From NCBI GenBank assembly GCA_002049455.2, contig KV918790.1, forward strand, positions 1 through 64,000: a stretch of DNA of 64,000 nt, given 5' to 3'. Positions 43,601 through 53,664 of this stretch are shown in pieces. The notes beneath the pieces were generated by a model. The model did no database searches. It had not been told where the DNA came from and was given only the letters and a program-made list of their open reading frames with translations. Within the stretch, counting starts at the first letter, position 1. Every line of letters begins with the position of its first letter. The position numbers and the translations under genes were made by a program. Source of the DNA: Porphyra umbilicalis. Lineage: Eukaryota > Rhodophyta > Bangiophyceae > Bangiales > Bangiaceae.

Positions 43601-44941
43601 GCCGAAGACAGTGGGGGGGGGGTGGGTGCGCCCTCACCTTGATGCCACCGCAGAGGGCGTCGGCACCGACCGAGACGGCTCTTTGTTGTGTTGGGGGGAG
43701 TGACACGGGCCGGGAAGGGGATGGTCGGCACTGCGTCAAAGTTTGAGTCATGTTTTTTGACTTTTCTTTTTCTCTGCCTAGACGTCGCGTGCACGGACAC
43801 GTTCATGGTCATACTGCCGCGGCTTGGGCGGAACGTCGTGGGCGGCACGGGCGCAAAGGCCACGGCGCCCCCAGCCTGCACGCAAAGTGTACACCGCAGT
43901 CAGACGCTCGAATAGGCTCGCCGGTGGCGGTGAGGTCCGCGGTCCACCGACCCAGTTCGCTCCCCATCCCCCCCGCCCCCCACGTCGTTCAGCGCCCCTC
44001 CACCCCCGTAGTGCCGAGCCGCGCATGCCGCCTACGTGACACCCTAACGCGCCCAAGGAGGGGCTCCTGCCTACCAAGTAGAAGCGCTGGCCGAGCCGCC
44101 TTTGTCGCTTACGACGGCCGACGACCCGGCGGCGGCGGCGGCCGCCGACGTTCCGATCGCCGTGGCAGCCCCGGAACGGTCGGCATCGCAGACTGCCGGA
44201 CGGTGGGAGCCCCCAGCGGCACAGCTCCGCGTCCTAGTTGCCCCTCCCTCCCAACCCAACCGCCGTACACAAGTACTCTGCATCAGCGGGCGTGACGGCG
44301 AGCGGCATCACCCCTGCCGAAAGCGGGGGTTCCCCCCCCGCCCACTCTATGGAGCGGGGGGACGTCTCGCTGCCGCCCTGCCGATGCTCCCACGCCAGCC
44401 CCGCCGCCGCCGCCCGCTTCGATCGGGTGCCCGAGCGAGTTGCCCCCGCAACCCCTTCGTCGCCTGTCCGCAGCAGCCGCCGCCGCCGGTGGTTGTCGTC
44501 GACGGCATGGTCGGCAAACTGGGGAGGGGGGGGGTCGTCGTCGGCCGGCCGCGTCGCCATGTAGCCTCATCGCCGCCGATGAGAACAGCGGGGGGCGAGG
44601 GCGGTGTGGGGAGCAAGGGGGAGAGGGAGGCGGGCGGCGCCGCTGTAAGTGACTACGCCGGGCGCGGACAGGACCCCGCCCGCCGGCAGGGGTGCGGGAG
44701 GCGGCGACGGTGGCGATGGGGGCGGACGTCGCCAGGGAGGAGCATTCCACGAGGACACCAGGAGGCAAGAAAAGAAAGCGCGCGCGCGCCAACGAACCGG
44801 AATGGGTGCGCCAAAACGTTGCGCGCGCGTGGAATTGAAGCGCTTTCGGTGAGCTCGATCGCTTGGATCATCGAACGTGCGCGATCATGCCTGCTGGGAG
44901 TACAACACCATGGCAGTAAGGATTGGTCAGGGGGTTACATG
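40695..44941. other. Interior of the 17.7-kb element, no recognised gene
   Basis: Frames are short between 41100 and 43300. Between 43480 and 44860 GC-rich low complexity gives overlapping frames on both strands without domains. I see no RNA gene or transposase here. Confidence 0.45.
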
Positions 44942-46732
44942 GCTTCAAGGAAGTAAGTAACACATAGACTGAGTGAGTAACGCTGTTTTCACGTATTATT
45001 CTTTGCCGGACACTTTTACAGCCTTACTTCCATCGAACCTATGGAAGTACCACCCACCTCCAGGTGAATGAGATTGGCGGGTGCAAAAAGCGCGCAATTT
45101 CGACCCCTCCAAACAGCTCTGTTGTGCCACACAAGAAAAAGTGCACGGGTTTTGTCATCCACCACCACCGTCGTCCCGCCCCCCGCCCAAGCGTCGTGAC
45201 CACCACCACCCCACCACCGACCGTCCTCGCCTCTCCTTCCTCCGCATCCTCACATTCGCCCCCACCCCCTTCCCACTTGTAGCGGTTCTAGGCACCACCA
45301 CGTTGGTTTGTCTTCCGGCCGAAGTGACCTCTTGATCAGCTCGGTCCGTTGAAGGAACTGCCCCGGAAATCGATCCACAGCCGAGCCTTCCCCCGACGGG
45401 AGGAGAGGATCACGGCAAAGCCCAGGGGGGAATCGTAGTCCAAAGCACAGTTGGTTTTATCAAAAGGCAACGAGGACGGCGGCCCTGCTGTCAATAAATC
45501 CCTCCCCAGCCCGACCGCCGGCGGCCAAAGTAGCCACCCCCAATGCGCCAAACAGATGAATCTCTCCAAAGCGAAAAGTGCAAATAATTAGTAGAGGGGT
45601 TGGGAAAACCACTGGGGAAAAGCCTCGCCCCCGACCGAATCCGATCTCCCGGAGATCTGGACAGGTCATTCCCTTGCTGGCCCGGATCGGGATATGTTGG
45701 GACGGCCCCCGGGGGTATGCTGTCCACAGCTGAGGGGCCACGCCCCTTCCAACTGCGGAATCCCCGACAGCCACACCACTGTCGCCACTATCCCCTTACC
45801 CCTTCACTGTCGTCACCTCTCTTGCCCCCCCCACTGTCGTCTCCACCCCCCCGTAAATTCTCGTCACCACTCGCTCCCCCCCCGCTGTCGTCACCATCAT
45901 TCCCCCCCCCCCGCTGTCGTCACCACCCCTCGCCTCCCACTGTCGTCACCACTTCCCCCTCCCTACCATCGTAACTACCACTCCCTTTCTTCTGCCATCG
46001 CCGCCGTCTCAGCGCAGGTATGCTGCATGTGTGACTCCTGATCACTAACATGCTGTTGCTGCTTGATCTCATCGTGGCTCTCTACCCCTGTCTCTCGCTG
46101 TATCTACTCTCTTGCCACTTCCACTTCCCATTCGTCACCCCTCCGCGCGCGCTCACACCACAGGTTTTCGCGTCATGAACGGCATTGCCGCCGCCGGGGG
46201 GTGTGTCAGGGCGGGGCCGGGCGGCCACGCGACTGAGATTGTTGGCGACCTCGCTGCCCCCATTGTTTTCGCCGCCGCCATGCTCAACGCCGCCACCACC
46301 ACCCCTCCCTCAGGGCGGCGGCGTCGGCGGCGGCGGCTCGTCGCCGCCCCACCCGCGCGCTTTAGTCGGCCTCGGCGATCAAGACAAGATGGGTGCCTGG
46401 AACGAGCAGGACAGCATGAATAAACATACATTGCTATTCACGTTTCTTGGCCTAGGCTGTCCACCCCCCTTCAGAGCTGTCGTCCTCAATATCACTGCCG
46501 CCGTTGTCTTCCGAGCCGGTGGGCATAGGCGTCTCCTCAAGGCTTCGCTGCACCATGTGTTGCTGAGAAGTCGACCACAGGCGTGAGAGTAAAGTGCGAC
46601 TCACAGAGTTCCACCTTAATTGCTTCTGAGGACCAGGTAATGTATTTCGTTCGGAAGCGAGTAGTATGGCTCCGTTACTCACAAGAATGTTCCATACTTA
46701 CTCACTATACCTGTTACTTACTTCCTTGAAGC
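44942..46732. repeat. Pair of inverted 21-bp repeats, 1.8 kb apart
   Basis: Bases 44942-44962 (GCTTCAAGGAAGTAAGTAAC plus one base) are perfectly inverted at 46712-46732, with weaker similarity beyond (GTGAGTAA, GGTCAGGGG). The stretch between them has C-rich tracts (45780-45960) and no gene. This may be an insertion nested in the larger element, or part of its subterminal structure, since GTAAGTAA motifs also occur at 30085 and 46790. Confidence 0.55.
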
Positions 46733-46747
46733 GGTGACCCCTGGTCA

Positions 46748-47503
46748 GGGCCCATCCCTGCCAAACCTTCCTGTCATCGAGCGTTATTCACTTACTTGGA
46801 TGCACACACCCGGTCCAGCGAGGCTCCCGCAATCCCAGTGGGTCCTCCCCCTGCCCCCGTGCCAGCCGCTCTTATGGCCCGTCGCCATAGAATGATTGGA
46901 TCCGAGCAAGTTCCACAGCAAGTTACAGCTTGCTGTGACCGTGCTGTGACTGTGCTTTGAAATACAATTGAATGCTGAGGGCTCCTGGATGGCTCTGTGG
47001 GGGGCTAGGGCTGTCAAAGCAATGTAAATTCTGTGCTGTGAGCCGCTGTGAACTGCTGTGACTTGCTGTGAGCGTTTTTCACATCCGACCATTCTTTGGC
47101 GACGCGCCATACCGAAGCGCCCCCGCTGCCATGCCCATCTCCGTCACCCGTCCTGTCGCAGACGTGCTGCGGGTCCGGTCCGTTATGCCGCCGCGTGTCC
47201 GCCTGGGCCCCTCTGATGGAGCTGGGGGGGGGGGGGCGGCGCCAGCGGGGCTGTTCACGGCCAGACTGACTGGGATTGCGGTGGCCTCGCTGGACCAGTG
47301 CTTGAGAACCACATCATTCGAATTCCACTGTCAGTATCACTGGAAGATCTCGATGGTTTGTAAGTTTTCTACGTAAGCCTTGGTCCCGTCTTTGTGCACG
47401 CCGCAAAAACCGACGGCGTGCAGGCGTGGCACGCCTTGCAGCACGCTAAATCCCGCCTTCGGCGTGCACTTTGTGCACGCCGGTGGCGTGCAAAACAACC
47501 CTA
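46748..47503 (-). repeat. Right inverted arm of the 17.7-kb element
   Basis: This arm matches the left one in inverse order but is interrupted between about 46800 and 47285 by unrelated sequence that includes CTGTGA microrepeats. The tip AACAACCCTA ends at 47503. Confidence 0.65.
46931..47073. repeat. CTGTGA-type microrepeats
   Basis: GCTGTGA/GCTGTGAC occurs two times at 46931-46950 and four times at 47034-47073. It lies in the sequence interrupting the right inverted arm. Confidence 0.6.
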
Positions 47504-47572
47504 AGGAATGGTACCGTACGTAAAAGAAACCAGAGCGACTGATGACCACATCTGCAGAGCACGACCAAGACG
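47504..47572. other. 69-bp remnant of the insertion target
   Basis: This is the only DNA left between the 17.7-kb and 7.5-kb elements. It ends in CCAAGACG, the left copy of the 8-bp target duplication. With the transposons removed it would adjoin 55077-55079 and then 55943 onward. Confidence 0.7.
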
Positions 47573-48762
47573 CAGGGTTGTGAGCGTTTAGTTTGGTTTA
47601 CTAAATCTGAACCGAATTCTACCCGATTCACAAGAACGCTGGATGAGGCCCGTTTCAAGTTTGCTTCCGTGCTCCCCACATCGACGTTACATCGACTCCA
47701 ATTGGTGGATCGATGTGGTGGTGCCACGAACCGTACATACTGCGCAGCCGAGACGCCGGAAGTGGCGTACAATGTATGACGATGTATGGCCATACATCAT
47801 CTGATTAGGTCACTTATTAGATGGGCAATGGAGATTGATGAAAGGTAAAGTTGAACTCGAGTACTGTAAATACTCGATCTCTTTTAAGACCACACCCAGC
47901 GATGGAGCGGCAGGCCGACCCTCCGTCTGGCGACCCATCACTTGCGTGGCCTGCTCCTTCGGTCCCGTCCTGGGCATGCGCTTCGTCTGCCGGACCCTGC
48001 TTCGTGTCCTCTCCTCGCCCTCTCCTTGCCCCCACCTCGCCTGAACGGATGTGTCCCCCCCCCTCCTTTCCCCCGCCCGAGTGTTTTGGCACCAGGGTGG
48101 CGGTCGCAGACCCCCCCACCTTCTCCGGCCTGCAACAGACTAAAAATACACGGGCAGCACACTCTCAACGTTTGTAGAGTGGTACACGAACACGCTGTAT
48201 ATCATAAGCTCCTTCCCCCTGTCCCTGCCTTGACGTAGCCCTTTTTTCTTTTTTGCTATATTTTCCTTTGGCGACGTGATTGTTTTGGTGTCTGTCCCAT
48301 CAGACTGATAAAGCGCTGCGACACGATGATGGCAGACCACGTTCGCGCGGGTAAAGCAACAAGCGAGTGCGGGGCTCGGTGTCCAGGGGGGGGGGGGAGT
48401 GCGAAGCTCGGTGCCGGTGGAGGAGGGGGGGGGTGCAGATGGAGCGGCTCTTCTGCTTGCATCGTTCGTTGCACTGCCAACTCTCCCTTGTCCACTGTAA
48501 TTCGAAAGATACGCACCGCCGGTCCGTCATCCGATTCGCTTAGAGCTACGAATCGGACACAGCCGCTACCCATCGCTTCCACCGGCAGCACCGGTTGTCA
48601 TCTATCACAGGTACGCCGCACTTGTTCCCACGCTCTACTCTTTTTCCCCCTCCACCAATGACGGTACGTACTGTCGACCACCTGAGGGCGCTGCTGAAAG
48701 CGCACAAGCTTTTCACCAATGGGAGGTAGGCGATCCTGGAGGAGCGTTGCAGAGCACATACG
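47573..48762. other. Left terminal region of the 7.5-kb element
   Basis: It holds the inverted terminal repeat and a subterminal GTTTAGTTTGGTTT motif with ATTCTACCCGATTCAC, followed by about 1 kb where no gene was recognised. Confidence 0.5.
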
Positions 48763-50089
48763 ATGGACACGTACAGTCCCATCCCGTCCGTGACAACCCC
48801 AACGGCTGCGCCGCCATCCCCACCGGCCGCCCCCGTCCCGGATCCGACCTCTTTTGCCACCCGCTTGCCCCTTTCGGCGCCAGTGGTGGCGGCTGGGACG
48901 GTCCCCGTCGAAGTACAACATGCTGTTGCTGCCTGTTTCTCGTCGCTGGGTGATCCAGCTCCCAATCCCGCGCCTCATCAAGCCCCCAACGGCTCGGATC
49001 CGGTGCGGGTCGTTTCCACCGCCCCCATGGCCACAAACGCTCGGGCGCCCGACTTCACCGAACATGAAAAGGTGCGTCTGGCCCACGTTCTTTCTGATGG
49101 TGAGGTGGCTGCTGGTGTGATGCTTTCGCGTGGCAAAATGACTCGTGAGCAGTTGGATGCGAAGAAGAGTCGGGGAGAGGTGTGGCTGGTGGTGGTTGGA
49201 GCCATGTTCAACAGTGACAAGCAGTTTGTTCTTCCCAAGGAGTGCTCGGATCTTAGTATTAACCCAAACTTGCACCCCCACGCCCGCACCAGTCAGTTTT
49301 TGAAAGCCAAGTGGAGCGAGGTACGTTTGTTTTGATTCCCGTGTGCCAGCAGCCACACTGCACGCTGCCCGTGTCTTGTATCGTTCCCACTCGTCAATGA
49401 ATGTTTTCGCGGCAAGCACTGCCGCGGTGATGAAGTGTTCGCTCTGTGCGACCTTCGGCTGCAAGTACCTCTCTGTGGGCGCGGCCAGCTGAATTGCAGC
49501 TGTGTGTCCCTCCACTTTGTTGTGCTGCCCGCCATTTTCCTTCGTATTGTTTCAATAGGTCAGCGCCTTTTTATGGGACACCTGGAAAACCTTTGGCACC
49601 TCCGGGCAGCACAACCCGGCGCGGTGGTCCACGTGCTCCAAGGGCAACACAATCCTGGACTACATATACATCCTCTTTCGCAGCCATCAAATGGTGTTTC
49701 AGCTCATCAAACCGGACATCGGCGTGGGCGGGGTGGAGGGGAACGCGGCGTCGGGCCTGCAAATGGGTACACGTCGCACCCCCTCAGGCCGCAGGAAGCA
49801 GCGGCTAGTCGACCCAGCCTTTTACGCCCTCGTGCAGAACTCGGCCGACATGGCTGCCGCGGCGAACAAGCACGCCGACGCGTCCGAGCTGTCCTCCCTG
49901 TCTGCCACGCTCAAGAACCTGAAGGACGCGTGTGACGACCCCGAGATTATCCGCACTGTCGAGGACCGACTGCGCCTGATGCTGGAGATGGGCAGTGCCG
50001 CGCGCCTGGCACCCACCGTTCTTTTTCCTGGCGGGGGCGGCGGAGCGAGTGGCCGCGGTGGGGATGTGGGGAAGGGTGGGAGGGAATAG
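48763..50089 (+). CDS. Two-exon SANT/trihelix-like transposon protein
   Basis: Exon 1 runs from ATG 48763 to 49320 and is followed by a GTACGTTTG donor. Exon 2 runs from 49559, after a TTTCAATAG acceptor, to the stop at 50089. Phases match and give 362 residues. Residues 1-85 are Pro/Ala-rich. The module beginning FTEHEKVRLAHVL, with VWLVVVGAMFNSDKQFVLP, TSQFLKAKWSE and, across the splice, VSAFLWDTWKTFGTSGQH, resembles the Myb/SANT-like domain of transposon-associated DNA-binding proteins. The C-terminal part is helical (SELSSLSATLKNLKDACDDP). The splice falls inside the domain, which supports the model. It faces the HARBI1-like nuclease tail to tail, as the SANT-like and nuclease genes do in the 17.7-kb element. 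Confidence 0.7.
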
Positions 50090-50761
50090 TCGGCGGCGGA
50101 GGACTAGCCCAGTGGAATCAGTTCGTGAGCAAGGTGGCGTTTCCATTTGAGAGTGGTGCCACCGGGGGTGCGGAGGGTGATCATGGCACTGTCAGCGATG
50201 CGGACGTGCTGGGAGGTGATGGTTGGGGTGTGGTGTTGTTGAAGCGTGGAGCCATGGATGCGGGAGCGGCGTAGAATTTTATGGTCGGCCTGCAAGCGTA
50301 TCCTTCACTGATTTGAGTGTACAATCATGCGGAGTTACTTTGTCTGTTTTTTCCTTGTGTGCTCGTAGAATGACTGCTGTACCAGTGATGAAATTTATAG
50401 GAAGACACACACGTTGGGGCGGGGCGGGGGTATTGCACAGCCGCACTGAGCTTCTACGATCGGGAAAATGGCGTTGCATCTCTGTCGGAGCCGCGATAGG
50501 CCGCGGCTCTTTGACACAAAAGCACGCGTCCCATTTTTTTTTCTTGTGCATGTCCGTGCCGCGTTCTCAGAAGAAGTTGTCACTCTAGTACATAGGATCC
50601 ACGCCAGGGTGCAACAAACCAAGCTCCTCCAATCGGTCTTTCATCCTCCCTCGCAGGTGAGAGCGCTCTAAGTCCCGGCGCCGCCCTCGCTCACCAGGTT
50701 GAGCGCTATCACTCTCACAAAAGTACACGGAGCCCTCGATGCTATCCATCTCAAACGGCGA
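50090..50761. other. Spacer between the convergent genes of the 7.5-kb element
   Basis: Short chance frames only. No RNA gene or repeat was recognised. Confidence 0.5.
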
Positions 50762-51841
50762 TCACGCCTCCTCCGCACAGGCATAGCGGCGGCAGTAGTT
50801 GTGCAACTTGAAACAGGCCCGGATGAGGCTCGGCCTCTTCAAAAACGGCACCCGCAGGGGCCGCCAAAACACCCCCCATCGCCAAACTATTATACCAAAT
50901 GCTTGCTCAATGTGGACACGACAGGATGACTGGAAATAGTTGTAGCTATCCCGCCACCGGTTACCACCACCGCCCCCAGGCCACGGCACCGCACTCACCT
51001 CCCCCGCCGCGTACGCCTCGTCACAGACAAAAAAGTAGCCCGCCTGGATCAGCTGCATGGTCGTGGCGTCGCGCGGGTTCATCAGCATGGCACCCAGGTC
51101 CGTAGAGGTGAACGTCGCTGAGTCGTGGCAAGATCCCGGGCTCTTGCAGCTCATCCAGATAAATTTGCACTGGGCGTTGCATATCGCCTTCGTGTTCAAC
51201 GCGTAGAAGCCCTTCCGCGAGTAGTAATCGGCCGCACAGGGCACGTCCCTTGCCAGCGGCTACTCCTGTTGAACTGCTATTCCGTCGATAGCACCCAGCA
51301 CGTTGTCAGACGGCGTCTTGCGGCTGCGCTTGAAACCTTGAGCCGTCTGTCGTCGCCAAACAGGGTCCCCCGGCATAAAGTTGAAGTCCAATGAAGCAGT
51401 GGACTTCACAGCGTCAATCACTTCCCACAGGCAGTTGTACATGGTTACTGTAGCGACCCCAAAAGCGGCGCAAATGTCTAGGTAACTGCCACCTCCAAGT
51501 TAACGCAAGGCCATCGCTGTCCGCAGCTCGGCCGATAACCCACGTGACGGCAGCCGAGGGCGTACCTTGTCCACCAGGATCGTGAAGGCGGGCTCCGGCA
51601 TTCGCAGGGCGCGCTCAAAGTAGCGACCGTAGCGAGCACGGACCGCGGGAAAAGAGGCGGCGGTCGCGTAAAACTCAATTACCAAAGGTCTGGACAACAC
51701 ACCCCGGCGCAAGCGCACAGCTGCCGCAATGTTATTCATAAATTCCGCCGGCTGGTACACAAAAGAATCCATGGTCTTGCCGCCGCCACGGCGTGACGCC
51801 GACCAATTTGGATCGGATCGGACAGCCGACGGCGCTTCCAT
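50762..51841 (-). pseudogene. HARBI1-like nuclease (DDE_Tnp_4) with two in-frame stops
   Basis: One continuous frame from ATG 51841 covers the whole family: MPEPAFTILVDKVRPRLPS, LGGGSYLDICAAFGVATVTM, VLGAIDGIAV (first Asp), YYSRKGFYALNTKAICNAQ, SPGSCHDSATF (second Asp), FVCDEAYAAGEVSAVPWPG (third Asp), then HIEQAFGIIVWRWGVFWRPL with the Glu, and CFKLHNYC. It is broken only by a TAA at 51500-51502 and a TAG at 51260-51262, both at places where relatives have sense codons. With no frameshift the damage looks recent. It belongs to the HARBI1 branch, unlike the Plant_tran type at 31777. If the element still moves, it must use another copy's nuclease. Confidence 0.85.
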
Positions 51842-52262
51842 CGCACATCAAGTCACACGTCATGTCGGAAGCGATTTCGATGGTATTTGAAGAGAGAACG
51901 GATATATGAGTCTTTTCTGGTCGATGTACAGGAGTCCAGCTCCTACCGGGCTTTCCACGCCCGTCACATGAGCGCCACATGGGCCAAAGCAGCCTTGGAA
52001 CGTGCCTGATTCTGATAGAATGTAACATGGAACGTTCTGTACTTATATTATATTATAATTAAACGGCCGGGACTGTGCTGTAGTTTTCGGCTTGCCAGTG
52101 CGCCTTCCGCCAGACACCGAGGTCGTCCTCCGCTGCACGCTGGGTGGCTTGCTCATGCGCGAGACGGGCTGCCGCTTTTGCAGCCGCTGCGGCCGCATGC
52201 ACTCTCTTTGACCCTCCCCAACCTCCGTCCGCCCCCTTCCCCACCCGCACCGTCGCCTGCCT
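51842..52262. other. Upstream region of the HARBI1-like nuclease
   Basis: An AT-rich segment (TTATATTATATTATAATTAA, about 52042-52061) stands out from the surroundings. It could hold the promoter or an old transposon end. Nothing else was recognised. Confidence 0.4.
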
Positions 52263-52721
52263 GCGCAGCGAGCCCAGAACCATCGTCAAAAGAACGTCTG
52301 TTTTTGCCTGTTTGGAGCCTCTTGGAGGCCCGTGTTCCTGTTTGAAGAAATAGAATTCCTGTGCAAAAAACAGATCGACCCCGCTTGACAGGCTCTCTGA
52401 GGCCATCTCATGCGAGGTCCTTGCATATTTGTGTTTGCGAGAACAGGAATCGTTCCTCACTCCACACATAGCGCCTGCTAGAAGGGCCATAGATGCTTCT
52501 CCGTCACTCTCTCTTTCTGGAAGGGTGAAGTGTATACGTCTTCTGCTGTGTCTCTCTTTTTACGAGTGGAGATGCATCAATCCCGGCAAACAGATGATTT
52601 TGGCGCCGTTCCTGGAAAAAACCAGCCCTGACAGAGCCCCAGGGCGGTTTGCAGATTATCTGTTCGTCCCATAACACCCAAAAGCAGATGTGTTCTTGAC
52701 GACGGTTTTGGGCCCGCTGCG
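52263..52721. mobile_element. 459-bp MITE, copy 2
   Basis: The ends GCGCAGCGAGCCCA and TTGGGCCCGCTGCGC are inverted, and GAACC(G/A)TCGTCAA continues the inversion. The interior is about 90% identical to 30125-30517 for some 350 bp and diverges near the right end. It sits directly upstream of the UFL1-like fragment. Confidence 0.7.
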
Positions 52722-52868
52722 CTGTCCGCCACGTTCATCTCCACTACGTACCAGTGGCCCTCTTTGTTGTTTTTCTTCCCCGCAGTTTGGTCTGTCTCAC
52801 GCTCGGCCCGACTCAAGGACGTCTTGCCTAAGCACCGTGGCGGTGCCGCGTGGCCGCCCGTTGCCGCC

Positions 52869-53664
52869 ATGGACGCCTCGTTTGCTGCCCTGCGGGCGGC
52901 GCTCGAAGCTGCTCAAGCCCCCGCCACTCCCCCGCCTGCCCACCCTGCCCCCCCTGTCCCCTCATCCCAGGCGGGCGCGGGTCCCACTGGCCCGCCCCCG
53001 CCCTCCACCGGGGACCGCCCCCGCATCTCCACCGAGGACCGCCCCCGCATCTCCACAGCGACCGCCCTTTCCCTCCTCCCAAACCTCACCATCATCGGGC
53101 GCCTCCTCCGGCAAACGCCCACCATTGCCAGCGACGCGCTCTACGCGCCCGACGGCCTCGCGGCCGCCGTGGCGGCGGCGGCCACTGCCGCCCGCCGGGC
53201 GGGCGTGGTGGAACTCGCGGCGGCCGTCGGCGTTGACGCGGGCGCGTTTGCGGCAGCGGTGACCGCGGCGCTCGCAGCGTCGCGGGGAACCCTCCTCCGG
53301 GGCCGCGGGGGAGGCGTGATGTCCGCCGCCGCCAAGGCCGACGCGGTCGCCGACGCGGCGACGGCCGTCGACGGCCCCGCCGACGGCAAGGCGACCGTCG
53401 CGTCGCTCGCCGCCGCCGCCAATATGCCCGCCGCCGCCCTCGACGACGCGCTCACCGCGGAGCTTGCGAAGAGCGGGGGGCGCCTCGGCGGCGCGGGAGG
53501 CACCTACCGCCTCGCCGGCGGCGTCTTGACGAGCGGCGCCCGGGCGGGGCGCCACGCCGCCGCCGCCCGTGGCGCCCTGCGCGGCGTTGCCACACCGAAG
53601 GGTCTGCGCGCGGTGGCGGCTGCCGTGCTCGTGCCGCCGCGGGCGGTAACCGCCGCCGCGGCGG
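52869..53664 (+). pseudogene. UFL1: N-terminal fragment of a UFL1-like E3 UFM1 ligase
   Basis: ATG 52869 lies in a strong context (GCCGCCATGG). The Ala-rich protein follows the order of blocks in the UFL1 N-terminal half. There is an ALYAPDG element, VVELAAAVGVDAGAFAAAV (compare the conserved 'ivdLq..lnVDl.hie'), a segment MSAAAKADAVADAATAVDG resembling 'ylD.la.Evn..l...G', then NMPAAALDDALTAEL and RGALRGVATPKGLRAVAAAV. Similarity stops at about 53664, where the sequence changes abruptly to unrelated DNA with a stop at 53777. Only about one third of UFL1 is present. Lying inside the 7.5-kb transposon, it is best read as a captured host-gene piece. The assignment rests on pattern matching by eye in a very Ala-rich protein. 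Confidence 0.55.

Larger units (their letters stand above)
29837..47503. mobile_element. Putative 17.7-kb DNA transposon with long inverted ends
   Basis: The left end reads TAGGGTTGTTACGCACGCC and the right end is its inverted counterpart, GGCGTGCAAAACAACCCTA. Deeper in, 29994-30060 is about 93% identical to the reverse complement of 47288-47354, and 30072-30112 matches the reverse complement of about 46748-46796. The ends resemble hAT termini (YAGGG). The flanking octamers AGGCAGGG and AGGAATGG agree at only 6 of 8 positions, so a target duplication is suggestive rather than shown. Inside are a Plant_tran nuclease gene, a convergent trihelix/SANT-like gene, a duplicated-Cys-motif gene, a decayed gene and about 10 kb without recognisable genes. 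Two separate family members facing each other are the alternative. Confidence 0.55.

Noticed and set aside
45336-45569. Short minus-strand frame with a faint RT-like RLWIDFRG phrase
   Set aside because: Too short and no neighbouring retroelement domains; similarity is within chance.
29829-47511. 8-bp target duplication for the 17.7-kb element
   Set aside because: Flanks AGGCAGGG and AGGAATGG match at 6 of 8 positions only; kept as suggestive, not called.
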